A stretch of DNA of 64,000 nucleotides from Tolypocladium sp. Sup5 PDA-1 (lineage: Eukaryota; Ascomycota; Sordariomycetes; Hypocreales; Ophiocordycipitaceae): positions 1-64,000 of the forward strand of contig JPHH03000060.1 in assembly GCA_000750105.3 (NCBI GenBank), read 5' to 3'. Positions 1 through 12,374 of the stretch are shown here, piece by piece. The notes beneath the pieces were generated by a model. It was not told the DNA's origin. It saw nothing but the letters and a program-made list of their open reading frames with translations, and made no database searches. The position numbers and the translations under genes were made by a program. Numbering within the stretch: the first letter of the stretch is position 1; each line of letters starts with the position of its first letter.

Positions 1-846
1 GGGGGGGGGGGGGGGGGGGGGGGGGTGGGGGGGGGGGGGGGGGGGGACAGGGAGTGGCGGGGGTGAAGGTGGACGGACATGCTCTTGATGATCCAGAGAC
101 CGAGAAAGTATATTAGGACGCTTGCTGTTGCGGGAGTCAGTATACGTGCTTGCGAACGTGTTGGCGAGGCCGGCACGGACATATTCTGAAGCTCAGGAAC
201 GTCAGGAGCGTAATCGGATGCGAGCTCAGCCGCCAGCTCAGCGAGCCGGGGACGTTTTGCGTGGCGTCCATCTCGCCAACTGTGTCTTGTCTTGTTTTTC
301 GTCTTCTTTATTCCCCGCAAGTCGCAAAGAGAGCGGCTTGTCGTTGCGAGAGGCGCGCGCGCGCAGGGGAGGGGAGCGAAGTCGGGTGGTCGTTTGTCGT
401 CGTAATCGGCTGGCGTCGAAGCTGTCGTCGTGTTCACTGAGCTAACTGGCAGGGAACAGCTGCTGTAAGCGGGCGGATCAGGAGGTGAGATGATCCGGCG
501 CTAGGCCTGTCCTGGGCATACTTGAGGGGCGGTGGGCGGGGGCAGAACTACCACCGAGCTGGAACCCCCCCCATACGGACAAGGCGGAGTACTTACACGC
601 GGGTACCTGAAGCTCGGCAATAAGATGTCAAGTCAACGACGTCGATTCCACCACGCACTCATCTCTCCATCTCAACTTTGCGTGTTTCCGTCCAAACTGT
701 GATGCAACTCGATTCCATTTTCTCGTGATTAATTCGATCAATTGCACGTGTGTGAGTTGTTACAACCGCACTCTCCTATGTGGCACATTCAAGCCTCCGT
801 GTCGCAGCTCACCGTCTAAGTCGGCTACTTCATCACAACCACCACC
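1..846. other. Gene-free left edge with poly-G tract
   Basis: The window opens in a 46-base G tract broken by a single T at position 26. The rest of this stretch shows no reading frame I can support. Positions 600-846 are the likely promoter and 5' leader of the lyase gene that follows. The poly-G may be a real homopolymer or an assembly edge. Confidence 0.6.
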
Positions 847-1871
847 ATGGCGGCCGCAGCCGCGAGGTCGTCGTCCATCCTCCGGCGCTCCCTCTTATAC
901 GGTACCTCTCAGTACCCTTTCTGAATCCAAAGTCCCTCTGACACGATGCCCCAGTCCCCGCGTCGTCGCAAAAGATGCTCACCAAGTCGCTGGGCCTCGC
1001 CTCCGACAACGTCACCTACGACCTGGAAGACTCCGTCACGCCGTCCCTCAAGCCCACCGCTCGCGAGCAGCTCAAGGAGCACCTCTCCGCGCTCAAGGCC
1101 CGCCCGTCGGCCATCTCGGAGCTCGCCGTGCGCGTCAATGCCGTGTCCACGCCCTTTGCGCTCGACGACCTCACCGCGCTCGCCTCCGCCCCGCTCGTCG
1201 ACGCCGTCGTTGTGCCCAAGGTCGAGTCCGCCGCCGACCTGACCTTTGTCTCCGACGTCCTGCGGCACGTGGCCCCCGAGCGGCACGCGGCCGACTCCCC
1301 GAACCCCGTCAGGATCATCGCCCTGATCGAGTCGGCGCGCGCCGTCGTGGACCTCGCTGCCATATGCAGGGCCTCGCCGTGCCTCAGCGGCCTGATATTC
1401 GCCGCCGAGGACTTTGCGCTCGACCTTTCCATCACCCGCACGCCCTCTCTGTCAGAGTTCCTGTACGCGCGGTCAGCAATCGTCACGGCGGCGCGGGCGG
1501 CGGGTCTGCCGAGCGCCATCGACCTCGTCTGTACGTCGTACAAAGGCGACGAGGGGCTGAGGAGGCTGGAGGAGGAGTGCGCGGGAGGGAAGTCGATGGG
1601 CTTCAACGGGAAGCAGTGCATACACCCGAACCAGGTTGAAACCGTTCAGAATATGTTTGCCCCCGCGCGCGACGAGGTGGAGTGGGCAGTCCGCGTCGTG
1701 ATTGCGGACGAAAAAGCGGCTGCTTCTGGCCGGGGTGCGTGGACGCTTGACGGCAAGATGATTGATGCGCCGGTTGTGGGCAAAGCCCATGCCATCGCGG
1801 CCAAGGCCGAGAAATGCGGGTTCGATGTGCCAGGCCTGCGAACGAAATGGAAACACCAGGACCCGGAATAG
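847..1871 (+). CDS. CitE-like (HpcH/HpaI aldolase/citrate lyase beta) protein, probably mitochondrial
   Basis: Two exons, 847-901 and 955-1871, joined across a 53-nt GT-AG intron, encode 323 residues. Splicing restores the family N-terminus LLYVPASSQKMLTKS, which is why the upstream ATG was chosen over the one at 975. The conserved acidic metal-binding segments are visible (YDLEDSV, VPKVESAADL, ALIESARAV, FAAEDFALDL), as is the C-terminal GKQCIHPNQV. The family is a TIM barrel that cleaves or forms C-C bonds of acyl-CoA substrates; the human relative CLYBL acts on citramalyl-CoA in mitochondria. The N-terminus MAAAAARSSSILRRSL is basic and free of acidic residues, like a mitochondrial presequence. 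The exact substrate cannot be read from sequence. It is convergent with the next gene, 72 bp between stop codons. Confidence 0.9.
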
Positions 1872-1943
1872 AGTAGATGGATTGGACTGTATAAAACGCC
1901 ACACAAATGCCATTCCACGGGCTTACAACCCCGGCTCCTGCAT

Positions 1944-4515
1944 TTACATGAGGCGGTTTGGACGCCAGAAACCAACCATATCACGATCCTCCACACTGTA
2001 TGCATTGTGCCACGGCTGCGACGCCGTCTGGTGTACGAGGGGCGTGCCAGACCTTGCTGCTGCACGATGGCCACTCACTGGAGTGAACCCACCTCCCGCG
2101 TCCAGCGTTCGTGACACCTCGAGATGCAAGTAGTTGGCTTCATCCACGTCAAACCTCAAGTCTTGTAGCTGCGAGTCTACTGTTCTCTTGTCCAGAAAGC
2201 CGTCGCCAGCGTCCAGATGTTCGTCGTCTTGTCCCGGGTAAGTGTCTATTTCGTCTTGGCCAAGCACCTCGTCCTCAATCCTCGCAATGAATTCCTGCAG
2301 CGTCTCGCCCTCGGCAACTTCATTGTCGACCGACTCCGCTGATCGTGACCTACCTAGCTTGGGAACACAGCTATCATCCGAGATTGAAAAGAACGGTTGC
2401 TCTTGCAGGCTCGCCGGAAGCAGCGTACCATCAATCGGCATTGTTCTCACTGGCGTCCATGACCGACCATGCTCCTGCGGCGGCGGCACACCACAACGTA
2501 GTGGTTGAACACGTGGGAGATTACCCGGGAATCTGAAATACGAATGCCTCCCAAATCCAGGTGGCGAGCTGTAGACAGGAGATGCCTGGCTCTGCTCACG
2601 GCTGGCCTGCTGAACAGCGCTTTCGTCCCCGATTCTTGCGCACTTTTCAGCCCCTGAGTGGCCTTCTCGCGCGAATATCAAACTTTGTTTCCAGGGCAGT
2701 TCTGCCATTAGGCCGTCGGGGGTTGTATAACTATCTCCACGATCGTTGGGCTGATAGGGGGCTTCTGATCCTCCCCCTACTGTTTGGGTTGGCCGAAACT
2801 GGCTCGGGACGGAGTCGGTCGTTCCGTCCATCCTGCTCTCCGGCCTCTTTGAATGTTCCGTGCCTACTTTGTTGAGTCTCTGAATCATTCGAGTTATGCT
2901 ACCGGGGGTGGAATGTCCGGTGCCAGGCGGGTCGCGCATTTGACGTGCTGAAACCGAGTGAGGCAAGCGCCTGTGAGAATCTGACCAAGGGCTTACCACG
3001 ACACCTTTGCCTCGATAATTTGCGCTCTGAGTGTTGGCATTAGAATAGGTTCGAGGACCTTTAACATACTGTCCACCTTTCGAGACAGAATGTCGTTGTC
3101 CATCTTGACCAGTGTGCGACTCTGTGATGCGACGAGGCGGGATTCCGGTATGGTCATAGACACCAGTGTGTAGTAGCTCGTCGAGATGCGAGTCTTCGGA
3201 TGCCATTCGTGGTGAATGAACGGTGTTAACGCCTGACTTAGGGGGCACAAGGCGTATGCAAAGCGAAGAATGGCTGGAGGACCAGCTGATCGGCGATGAA
3301 GATTTCCTGCTGTTTTGAGTTTCAATTTGTTGCATATTCGCCTCCCTTTTCCGGTCCACGCGGGGGACTGACACTGGCACCATTTGATTCGTTGATCCCC
3401 CATGACCCGTGCCGTCCATACTTGGTGTATCGGCCTGTTCTGAACCTATGACGATAACGGGAGAGGCGGGCCTACGGGGCGAGCTGGCACAGCCGGACGA
3501 CCTCGGACGTTGTCTCTTGCGGGACGTGACATTGGTGAAAAAGTCAGACTCTTCTTGTAGCTCTCTCTCTCTCCTTCGCTGGTCTTTGGATCTCGACTTT
3601 GAGAGCCTCTTCGTCTCGTCCCCACCTTTACTACGGCCAGCGAAGTCCATGTCGTGAAATGTCAAGTCTGCCGCTATCCCATGTTAGAGGTAAACTTCCC
3701 ATGGGAGAATCACCTACGTTGAGCCGGGGTTGAGCTTCGCCCATTGAGAAATAGTCCAGTGGTCAGGTTCGGCTTCATCTGACATTGCGTCAGGTTCTGG
3801 TGTCCCTGTAGCCTGGGAGACAATAACTGACCGTTACGCGTTGGTTGGAGACAGAATCAGACGTAAAGTTGTTCATCACTTCTCGTCCGGATCGAAGCAC
3901 CAGTTTTCTGCGACCTTTTCGTCTCTTCGAACGAGGTTGTTCCTTCGCATCGGTTCTTCCACGCTCCTCTGTGTGCTTTTTGGTTTCGTATCGGTCATGC
4001 CGGGTTCGTCTTCGGTGCCTTTTGCGGAAAGCTTCCTCCCCAGGCTCCGTAGGACTGACGGACGGTTCGGATGGCACACGAGACCGCTTCTTTTGTCGGT
4101 GATGATCGGCGTCGTCTGCAAGACTTGGACGCATGGAGACAGCCCCCTGTTCGTCCGACCGCCTCGACGAGATAGAGGACAGCGACCTGTCTCGAACAAA
4201 GAGGTTTGGGCTCTGACTATACGCCTCTCCTCCCGCCTGTCTCGTCGGACTGATGCCCGGTAAAGGAAGGCAATGGGGCCGCCATGGGTGCTTGGCTGGC
4301 CCGCCGTCGATTTCGGGATGTGTAGGTTCCGGCGACTCGTCACGGCTGCCAGCTGGTATCTCGCTCAGCCAAGCTCGAATATGATCAGCATCGGCATCGG
4401 GGTTCGTCGAGCGATGGTCAGCTCGAGGAGCGACGTTGAGCCTACGCTTGTCGAGCTTAGGCCTAAGTGGTGGCCTGCTGGATCTCCGAGGCGAGCAGTC
4501 GGAGAGATGGTTCAT
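1944..4515 (-). CDS. Fungal-specific basic, disordered protein (822 aa), unknown function
   Basis: Three exons on the minus strand (4515-3832, 3778-3718, 3667-1944) joined by introns of 53 and 50 nt give one continuous 822-residue frame. The joins were chosen because the middle exon then reads KPNLTTGLFLNGRSS and exon 3 continues LTFHDMDF, segments I associate with a conserved fungal hypothetical family; both introns have CTGAC or CTAAC branch sites. The first half is rich in Arg, Lys and Ser with nuclear-localisation-like clusters (RSKRRKGRRK). The C-terminus ends in an aromatic motif MVGFWRPNRL. No catalytic domain is recognisable. Further 5' exons are possible: the frame stays open upstream of 4515 without another ATG, and GTAAGT occurs near 4712 on this strand. 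Confidence 0.75.
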
Positions 4516-7500
4516 ATCTCGGAAGGTGATATGCAGCTGGCTCGCTCTGACGCCATATGAGGCATGGCACGGGAGCGATGAATCCTGATTCGGGTGGAGA
4601 GAGAGAAGGTAATTCGGTTCCGAAGGATTCGGCCGCGGTGGTCGTTCAAACGTGAACTTGCGGATTATAAAGAACGCCACCCCAAGGCCATGAGTGGAGG
4701 GGAAGCACTTACTCACAACTCGCCAAACTGCGATCCCTGGTCACGCCGTCGTGACTGCCGGCAGGCGTGGCTTCGCTTAGGGCTATGGACTCCACGACAG
4801 TAGCTGCCTCGAGATTCGGTAGGTTGTTTCCGCTCACAGTTTGACATCCCGCTGGCATCCATTCGCCAGTGCTTGGCTATCAAGTTCCGCACTCGGGCGA
4901 AAACAGGCCAGCCTCAACCTCGATCGAGACACGCGTCGACAGTTGGCTCCAGGTCGGGAGCTCCACCGTATCGGTGCATACACGAATTGCTCATGTCGGC
5001 CCGAAACCGAGACCAGTCTGGACATAAGACTCGAGCATTGCGCGTCTGCTTCTTGGGACTTGCCGGGAGCTATCAAGACCCGGCATGGGCATTGCGACAA
5101 GACATACTTCGTACGGGTCGTAGAATCAGACGCCGCCCACTCAAACGAACCGCTCGGCAGAGTTCCGTCAATGCACCGCGACTGGCGAGAAACGGCCATG
5201 GCGAGCAAGGGCTTCTTCTGCCACCAAGACAGGAGACCCGTCAAGACACCGCTCGTTGGATGAACAAAGAGAAGTCGTATTAATGACTCGGTCCAGCGAG
5301 GAAAGGTACCCGCCAAGACTTCATCGGACGCCGCTCTGGAACACACAATCCATACCTTGGGTTTCCATGTGCATATGTGGCCGCCTTCTTGACAACGCTC
5401 CCTTCCTTTTTATTTTCGAAGAATATCTGACCGTTGACGGCTGGACTCCTCTTTCTCCAGATCGCCATCCCGTGCGCCCTGTCGTACTTGGCTTGTGTCG
5501 CAAGCGGCATTGGCGAGGCACAGACTCGACGTACACTACACCTCACGTGGCGTGTCGCGCGTCTCGAAGACTCCCGCTCTTTCGTCGATTTTGGCCGTAC
5601 AATCAAACATGTATCAGGCTTCAGACGGACCAGCGATGCTCTGCTTGGACAGACATCTTTCATCGAGCTGCTCTGGCCAGTGCTGAGAGTAAATTGCACA
5701 GCTCAGAGACAGGAGCTGGCGCCATGGAGCACGTTATATGCAGCAGGCATGGCGTTGACGTTGTGATGAACGGGAGAAGCGACCGAAGTCCAGGGCCCAC
5801 CAGAGAGCAGACTGAGCCTTGTTGGCTTGAGGTTGTTGCAGATAAACCCCTGTGTTGTTCTACCTTACCTTAGCGTCTGATGGGCTGTAGCAAGTATCTT
5901 TGGCCAACTGCCGACTGAGGCTTGGAGGTGCAGCTTCTGCCTTGAGATGGCTGTAGGTACTTCGTATGCATGCTTCCATGCAACGCTGGTTGGTGTTGGT
6001 GGGGAAGCAGCTGTGTGGTTGGCACCACAATAGTTCCAACGGCAAGGACCAGAAAAGCAGGATGCCCTGCTGAAGTGCCGCGCATGGCCGGCCAGGGCTC
6101 AGTGAATTGCTCCATACACAGTCCCAGACAGGCATTGTGCGAGATTGCGCGGGGACAGGGGCCGCCAACACGTGCTGTTGGTGCAACTCCAACAAGCAAT
6201 ATGCCGTGTAACATTCACACAGATCTCGGGGCCTCACGAGGATTTCCTGACTGGGCAACCGGGGCCAATGAGGCTGGGGGATCGGGTTAAAGCCAATACG
6301 ACCGTTGTCGGAGCGTCGCCCCGCGGTTCTTGGGCTCACATCCGGCGTGGCTGCCTGATGATGCTACTGCAAGTGCGCGTGTAAATGATCATCGTCCACC
6401 GCAGAAGCTGCAGAAACAGCCGGGGAAGAGTACCCGCCCGGAACGACAAGGTGTTCGGAGGGTTCTGCCCCTGGTGCTCCGTGGTTAACGGGCTGAGGTG
6501 AGTTTGCGTCTCCAGAGTGCAGTGGCTGGCTGGAACGAGTGGGCAGTTAACCGCCACACGAAGAATGATGAAGTGACGTGCCGCGGGGGCGTCAAGTCTC
6601 GGGCGACAGCACCAATCTGTCCCGTTGTTGCGAAACAACGTGGAGGAGCCGGTGGAGCGTCCAGTTTGGCGGCTCCATTCTCTGTGCGAGTGCGCGGTTT
6701 TGCCTTTACGAGCTCTCGTGTGTCATGGCCGGCCGTCCTGGACTCGTGCTGGCAAGGAGGGAGGGAACCAGCGGAGGCAGGGAGCCCCTCGCCTTGCCAC
6801 GATGCTGAGCTGATGCTGCTTCGCCGACCGTTCGAACCCCAGATGCGTTTCGTTTTGCTGCCTTTTATGGATGAATGTCTGACGCCTGTTTGGGCCCTGG
6901 GAGGAGGCTGCCCCTTGCTGCGAGAAAGGCCTGGAGCGGTACGGAGTACCTTGGGTTGGTGGTGTTGGTGGAGTGCCTGGAGTGCTTGGAGGTGTCGGGT
7001 GTAAAGTGGTGGTTCACGGAAGGAGCCATCGAGTGAGTGTACGAAGTACCAGCGCTGCGATATATAATAAGACGTGCTGGATCACGAGAAGGCATCCGTC
7101 CTTTCACCGCCCGCGCATTTCTGCACCCAAGCGATCCTTCTCAGCTCTCTACCTGACCTGTACACTTGTCATTCATGCTCATCCCGTCAATCTACTGTCG
7201 TCAATCAGGGTGTAGTCCGTACGCACAAAGTACAAGTATAGGTGAGGTGTGTACACGAGTGGCCCCCATCCAGCCGCCCACGTGCGCTCCGCATCGTGCG
7301 AGCCATGCATCCCATCTCCACGAAGCAGCCCCCAAGCAGTACGAGTAGGCTAAAGCGCTGCCCCAGGCCCCCAGGAGAAGCCCGCCGTGCCAGTCAGTGC
7401 CCGTCGCATGCACCTCAACGGCCAGGCCAAGCCGGCAGTCGACTCACGCCGTCTATGCACAGCCAGCCCACCCATACCCAACCTATCGTACAATTACGAG

Positions 7501-8744
7501 TACGAAGTACGGAGTACACCACGCATCCCGAGACACCAGCCGAGAAGAGACATACCGGATACCGGACATTGGACAATCGCGTGAGTGACCCCCCTCCACG
7601 TTCTAGAAAGGCCGGCGAAGCAGCCATGCGAGGATCGCCGGCCTCTGTGCGCTCTCTCGCCCGCCGTCCGCACCGTTTGCCTTGGCCAGCCGTCTCCCTG
7701 GGCCCGGTTGGAGCTGGTCTGGGTAAATTAGCGCAAAGCGGCCAGCCCGCCTCACCGGCGGCGATCACCCATTGGGGCGAGATCAGCACGAGCCAGAAGA
7801 GCCCGACGATGTGCAGCGCGTTGGAAGCGCCGTGTCTTCCTTTTGGGGATGCGATACGATACGGATGCCTCGCCTCAGCACATAACAAGTCGGACACAAA
7901 CCGCTGACACGGCTGCCATTTTTTACTCGTAGTTGTTGGTTGTACAAAAGGGCCCGCGTGCAGCATCTTTGACCCAACCGAGCCGCGCATTCGCATTCGC
8001 AGAATCTCCCACAACTCCTATTACGGCAACTCAGATTCCTAGGTATGTCCCGCCGCTCTCTGCCCTCTGCCCGCGCACCGTATCAGTCCTGCGCCGCCCT
8101 GAGGGCAGATACAGCCTCGTTCCTGTGCCCATGGCCGTCTCCCTCTGACGACTGCCTCTGTCCATCCTCATGCCCTCGCCATACGAAACGGAACCTACCA
8201 CCACACACTCCCCGCGAGCAACCTGCTAGCGCCCTTTTTTTCTGGGCTGCTGGTCCCTGTCCAGACGAAGAGATGCGCCCCTTATGCCATTAGCTTGACG
8301 AGTGTCGCTCCGGAGTACTGCTGCGGCGGCTGCTAGTACAGCCAGGTGGGGGAGGCAGCCAACCCAGCACCTTGGCGGTTTCTGGGTGACCTTGGTCTGG
8401 AGCCAGCGACTTTGCGATCCGACTGAGCGAAAACGCGTCGACGGTCCCTGTGCCGTCCAATCCAGTGCTGTCCTATGGAAAGCCTGCCTCTGCCTGCCTC
8501 TGCCCGCCTGCCTGCCTGCCTGCTTGCCCTACCTGCCTTTCCTTATCCTGCCTATCGTCTTCCGTCCTGCCTTGCTGGCTCCTTCTCTCTCTGCGCCCCA
8601 ATCCCCCCGACATTAATCCCGACCAACCTACATAATTTCAGCAAACCTTACTGGGACAGCCTCGCACACGCACGACCTGTACCTAACAACGCTCCAGAGC
8701 CGAGAAAGCCTTGCAGAAATCATCTCAACCGCACCTAATCCGCC
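4516..8744. other. 4.2-kb intergenic region without a supportable gene
   Basis: Many short open frames occur, but none shows a recognisable domain, consistent codon bias or splice-linked continuation. It contains a (CTGC)n tract at 8481-8540 and GTACGGAGTAC motifs at 6939-6949 and 7507-7517. The last kilobase is C/T-rich and is the probable promoter and leader of the RRM gene. Confidence 0.6.
8481..8540. repeat. (CTGC)n microsatellite
   Basis: Imperfect CTGC/CCTG tetranucleotide repeats in the pyrimidine-rich leader region upstream of the RRM gene. Confidence 0.8.
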
Positions 8745-9778
8745 ATGTCGAAGCTCTTCATAGGGTGAGTCGCTGTTCCCGGGCTTGCGCCTTGCCCCTC
8801 TGCGCTGCGCCGCTCTGCGCTGCGCTGGCCGCTCAACTCTCCCTTCCCCTCGCCTCCCCTCCCCCGCCGCCGAAGCTCGTCGGCGGGCGCGCGTGGCCAG
8901 CAATCGCTAATTCTCGCAAACAGCGGCCTGGCCTGGCACACCGAGGAGGGTACTCTCCGCCAGAAGTTTGAGGAGTTTGGTGCCGTCGAGGAAGCGGTAC
9001 GTCCTGCTCGGTCTTCTGTTCTCGTCCGCCGCTCGCATTTACACCTGTGCGCCGAGTCGCCCCCTTCTCCCATGACACCATCGCCAATCATCCCTGCCCC
9101 AAATGTGCGCGCGCGTGTGTGAAACTCTTCTAATTCAGCGTCGTCCGGAACAAGGTTGTGGTTAAAGATCGAGACACTGGTCGCAGCCGCGGCTTTGGCT
9201 TTGTGCGATACGCCCAGGAGGGAGATGCCCAGAATGCCATTGCTGCCATGAACAATGTCGAGTATGAGCTCCTTGCGCTGTCTTTTCTTGCTCGCCGACT
9301 TCTTGTTTGGTCGCGTGGCCCCCAGACCCCCATTCTCATCGTCTCCTAGATTTGACGGCCGAACGATTCGCGTGGACAAGGCATCCGACAACGGCCCCCG
9401 CGGCGGCGGCGGCGGATATGGCGGCGGTCGCGGTGGCTCTTCGGGCTACGGAGGTGGACGAGGAGGCTACGGTGCGCCCATGCCGTATGGCCAGCCCCAG
9501 GGCCAGCAGGGCTATCCCGTCGCTGCTCCCCAGATGTACGCTGCTCCGATGGGATATGGACGCGGATACGCCCCGCCCCAGCCTGGATACGGTGTTCCGC
9601 CCCAGGGTAATCGCTAAGCCCACCCCCAACGTGCCGGTTGGCCACCCCGATGCTGCCGACTGCTAACCGCCTTGCAGGATATGGCGCGCCGCAGTATGGA
9701 TACGCTGATCCGTCCCAGCAGCAAGCCCCTCAGCAGCAGCAGCAGCCGCCCCCTCCCCAGGGAGGTCGAGGCTACTAG
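8745..9778 (+). CDS. Glycine-rich RNA-binding protein with one RRM
   Basis: Five exons (8745-8764, 8924-8996, 9155-9261, 9350-9606, 9678-9778) encode 185 residues. Joining them rebuilds a complete RRM at residues 3-80: RNP2 LFIGGL and RNP1 RGFGFVRY. A Gly-rich GGYGGGRGG stretch follows, then a tail of Gly/Tyr/Pro/Gln repeats ending PPPQGGRGY. Proteins of this size bind RNA in the nucleus and cytoplasm and are often stress- or cold-responsive; low-complexity tails of this kind support condensation. Exon 3 is placed at 9155 (acceptor AAG/GTT) because it keeps the frame; a better-looking CAG at 9136-9138 would shift it. The first two introns are long for this genome (159 and 158 nt). Confidence 0.92.
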
Positions 9779-10419
9779 CGAACCCCTGACGAGGCCCTGG
9801 CACGACTCTCCTGCGACTCGGTTGACCTCAAGGGAGTAGAGTGCATGGAAGGGGGGAGGAGCCCCCTGGAATGGTGATTCGGACCAGTTTGATGCGAATT
9901 CGTTGCGGGGAATGCAATGTCCGAGAATCTGCGAGTATGTTCGTCGCAAAATATACCCGGATGTTTCTGTCGATATCTGGACCGACTATCCAGAATTTGG
10001 TCAGCTTGCTCGGCGCGGATGATCTTGGGGAGTCAAGGGGGTGGGGGCCGTCTTTTTCTTTCGTTTTCCTGTGTGTTGCTGCATCTCTTGCCTTTAGTTT
10101 CCCAGCGAGGGGGCGGTATCTCCGGGTGCTTTCACTTCATCGACGCCGAGGGGTTGCGTGGGATCATGGAGCAGCAGACGTCGGCAACGCCTCATTGGTC
10201 TATGCTATTTCCTGTCTAGGCGATAAGAACAGAAGTGACGGCCAACAAGATTGATAATGACGATGACGAGGATGACGACGACACCAGGGCCGGTCTGATA
10301 GATGGATGGCGGAGGGGAAAGCAGAGGGGGTAACGGAGAGTAAGGGTATGGACGGGGCTACCTAGGTGACAAAAGCTTTCTGATATTATTCTTTGAGTGT
10401 CTCGGTTCACGCTTGTCGG
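9779..10419. other. Intergenic, 3' regions of convergent genes
   Basis: No gene is seen. This is the 3' flank of the RRM gene and of the ChaC-like gene. It includes an ACGATGACGAGGATGACGACG-like purine-rich patch near 10260. Confidence 0.6.
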
Positions 10420-11379
10420 TTAAACCTTTTCGATTTCCTCGGCCTCTGTCGTGCTGCTTTGTCGCCTGAAGTGCGTCTCTGGGGAGAGCTTCTTGGGGGT
10501 CTCGGGGGCGTGACTGCCGGTCCGCTCGAGCGCCCTCACACGGCCCGCGAGGTCGCTGACATGGACGTCGCCGCTCTCTGGACTCAGCTCGTTGAGGGCA
10601 GTGTCGAGGTTGTACAGGTACTCGTTGTTGGGGCCGCTGGGGCCGCGGCTGGCGAGGATGTGCCGGGCGAGCTTGTGGGGATCCTGGGGACCGACGAACT
10701 GCTCGTTGTCGGGCGTGCCGATGTAGGCGAGGGTCTCGATGGGCGGGGAGCCGTCTGCCGGGTGGAAGGGGGTGTAGTGGATGGAGTAGCCGTTGATCTC
10801 ACGGATGTCGAGGTACTCCTTGACCTCGGCGACGCGCTCCGGGATGATGCGGTAGGCGACGCCCCAGACCTTGTCCGGGGCGGAGTCATGATGGTCTGTC
10901 AGTGTCTCCCAAAAGGAGCGCTCGATCAAGGTGACGACGCGGCCGGGGGCCTCGGGAGTGCCTCTGTGGTCCTCACTGGTCATGCAAATATCAGCGAGTG
11001 AGTCGTGGCGAGGGTTGGCGAGTTGTTTTATACCTGGCCTGCACGATGTTAGCATGGAGAGGTCCAACTTGATAGGAGAGGGGTAGTGGCAGACCTGCCA
11101 GAATCGCCGGACGTAGCCCGTTACCCAGCCGGGGACTCTTCTGTCTGATGCCGCCGCGGAGACGGGCGTGTCAGTCCATGGCGCCGAGTGCACGGTGGAA
11201 GGCCAAGCAAGTACCAAAGTGAGGCGGGGGCTTCCATATCAGGCTCCTGGACCACGCGGTTAAGGTAAAGGACTGTCCGAGGGGGGAGGGGAGGAGCCAA
11301 GGTGGAGCGGTCCGAGGAGCGGTGCGTACCCGTAGCCGTAGAGCCAGAACTCGGCCGGTTCGTCTGTCGAGGCGGTCAT
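10420..11379 (-). CDS. ChaC-type gamma-glutamylcyclotransferase (glutathione-specific), with a 5-nt micro-exon
   Basis: Five exons on the minus strand (11379-11330, 11246-11215, 11144-11095, 11038-11034, 10975-10420) give 230 residues. Splicing rebuilds the family signature LYGYGSLIWKPPP, which is split by intron 1, then RVPGWVTGYVRRFWQ and ASEDHRGTPEAPGRVVTL. The YGSLxW loop binds the gamma-glutamyl group; the catalytic Glu is expected further on, probably within the VWGVAYRI to YLDIREINGY segment. Members degrade cytosolic glutathione to 5-oxoproline and Cys-Gly. The WQ-AS-ED junction needs a 5-nt exon (GCCAG) between introns of 56 and 58 nt. The ATG at 11379 is the first in frame. The C-terminal 40 residues are polar and variable. 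Confidence 0.9.
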
Positions 11380-12374
11380 GATGGACGCTGATTCACGCCA
11401 CTGATCTCGTTTCGCTTTCCGCGGGATGTAGCAGAGGATGAGGGAGGACTTGGGTGTACTGGTTTGACGCTCAAAAGCCAAATACTAAACGAGGGGACAA
11501 GGAGCAATCAGGAGTTCAAGTGAGAGGTGTGAGAGGTGTGAGTGAGCGAGACGTTCTCGGAGCCGTGCAATGGAGCAAGAGGATGGCAGTGCCTGCGCCG
11601 AGCCGCCCGGCGCCGGCAGCGGGTCTCCCGTCGCTTGACGACATCCACGAGTCCAACCCAGCAAGCGCTTCCATTGGTAATTACTCCATCCATCCGCAGG
11701 AGATGGAGACGACGGAGCCGCACCAGGTCCTTCTTACTCGTACTCACCCAACTGACATGCATGATCCCATCAAGGGCTCAAGGACAACCCCACTGAGCGC
11801 TGGTGCTGACCTACAGTAAGTTACAGGGAGGCTCCAACGAGTTCCATTCTTGCCGCCCGACGACAGCCCTGGGCCCCTATGGCGTCTATGTACAGCCGCC
11901 ACTTGGAACGCCTGGCTGATACTGCGCTCGGCGCCCGCCAGGGGCAAGATAGCGCGCCTAGGCGCCAACGGCTGCCGTGATGTCGTCCGCGAACTAAGAT
12001 GGCTCTTGTAACGTTCGCACGCGGAGCTTGGACGTCCGTTTCCTTGCATCGTCAACCGTGCATGTGACCGATCGCAAGGCACAGCAAGGCTGTACCCGCG
12101 TTCGTGACACGCTCCACTCGCCTCGCCTCCGATTGCTGCCGTCTGGTCTGGCCTTGGTTTCGTCTTCCTGCGACGTGCCGGTTTGTGGTGTGCCACCGCC
12201 GTGCGGCGATATTATAACGACGAGCGTGCCCCGCGCTGCGACGTAATCCGGGCCTCCTCTCCCACCTTTCTTCCTCCACGGACGGACGCGAAAGACCTAC
12301 GACAGGGAGGCTGCTTCTGATCGCCGCATATTCCTCTCTTCTGCTTGGACTCAGCGTCCTCGATTATCGCCAAG
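11380..12374. other. Head-to-head intergenic region (ChaC-like / PEF)
   Basis: About 1 kb between two divergently transcribed genes, so it holds both promoters. No additional coding sequence is supported. Confidence 0.6.

Noticed and set aside
122..445. Open frames in the first 450 bases
   Set aside because: G/C-rich random frames in two registers, with no domain and no splice-linked continuation.
4834..5873. Overlapping 140-205-residue frames on both strands
   Set aside because: Several frames are open at once because of base composition; none shows conserved motifs or splice signals that join them.
6826..6850. TTCGAAC resembling a tRNA T-loop
   Set aside because: The flanking stem bases do not pair on either strand, and no acceptor or anticodon arm fits.
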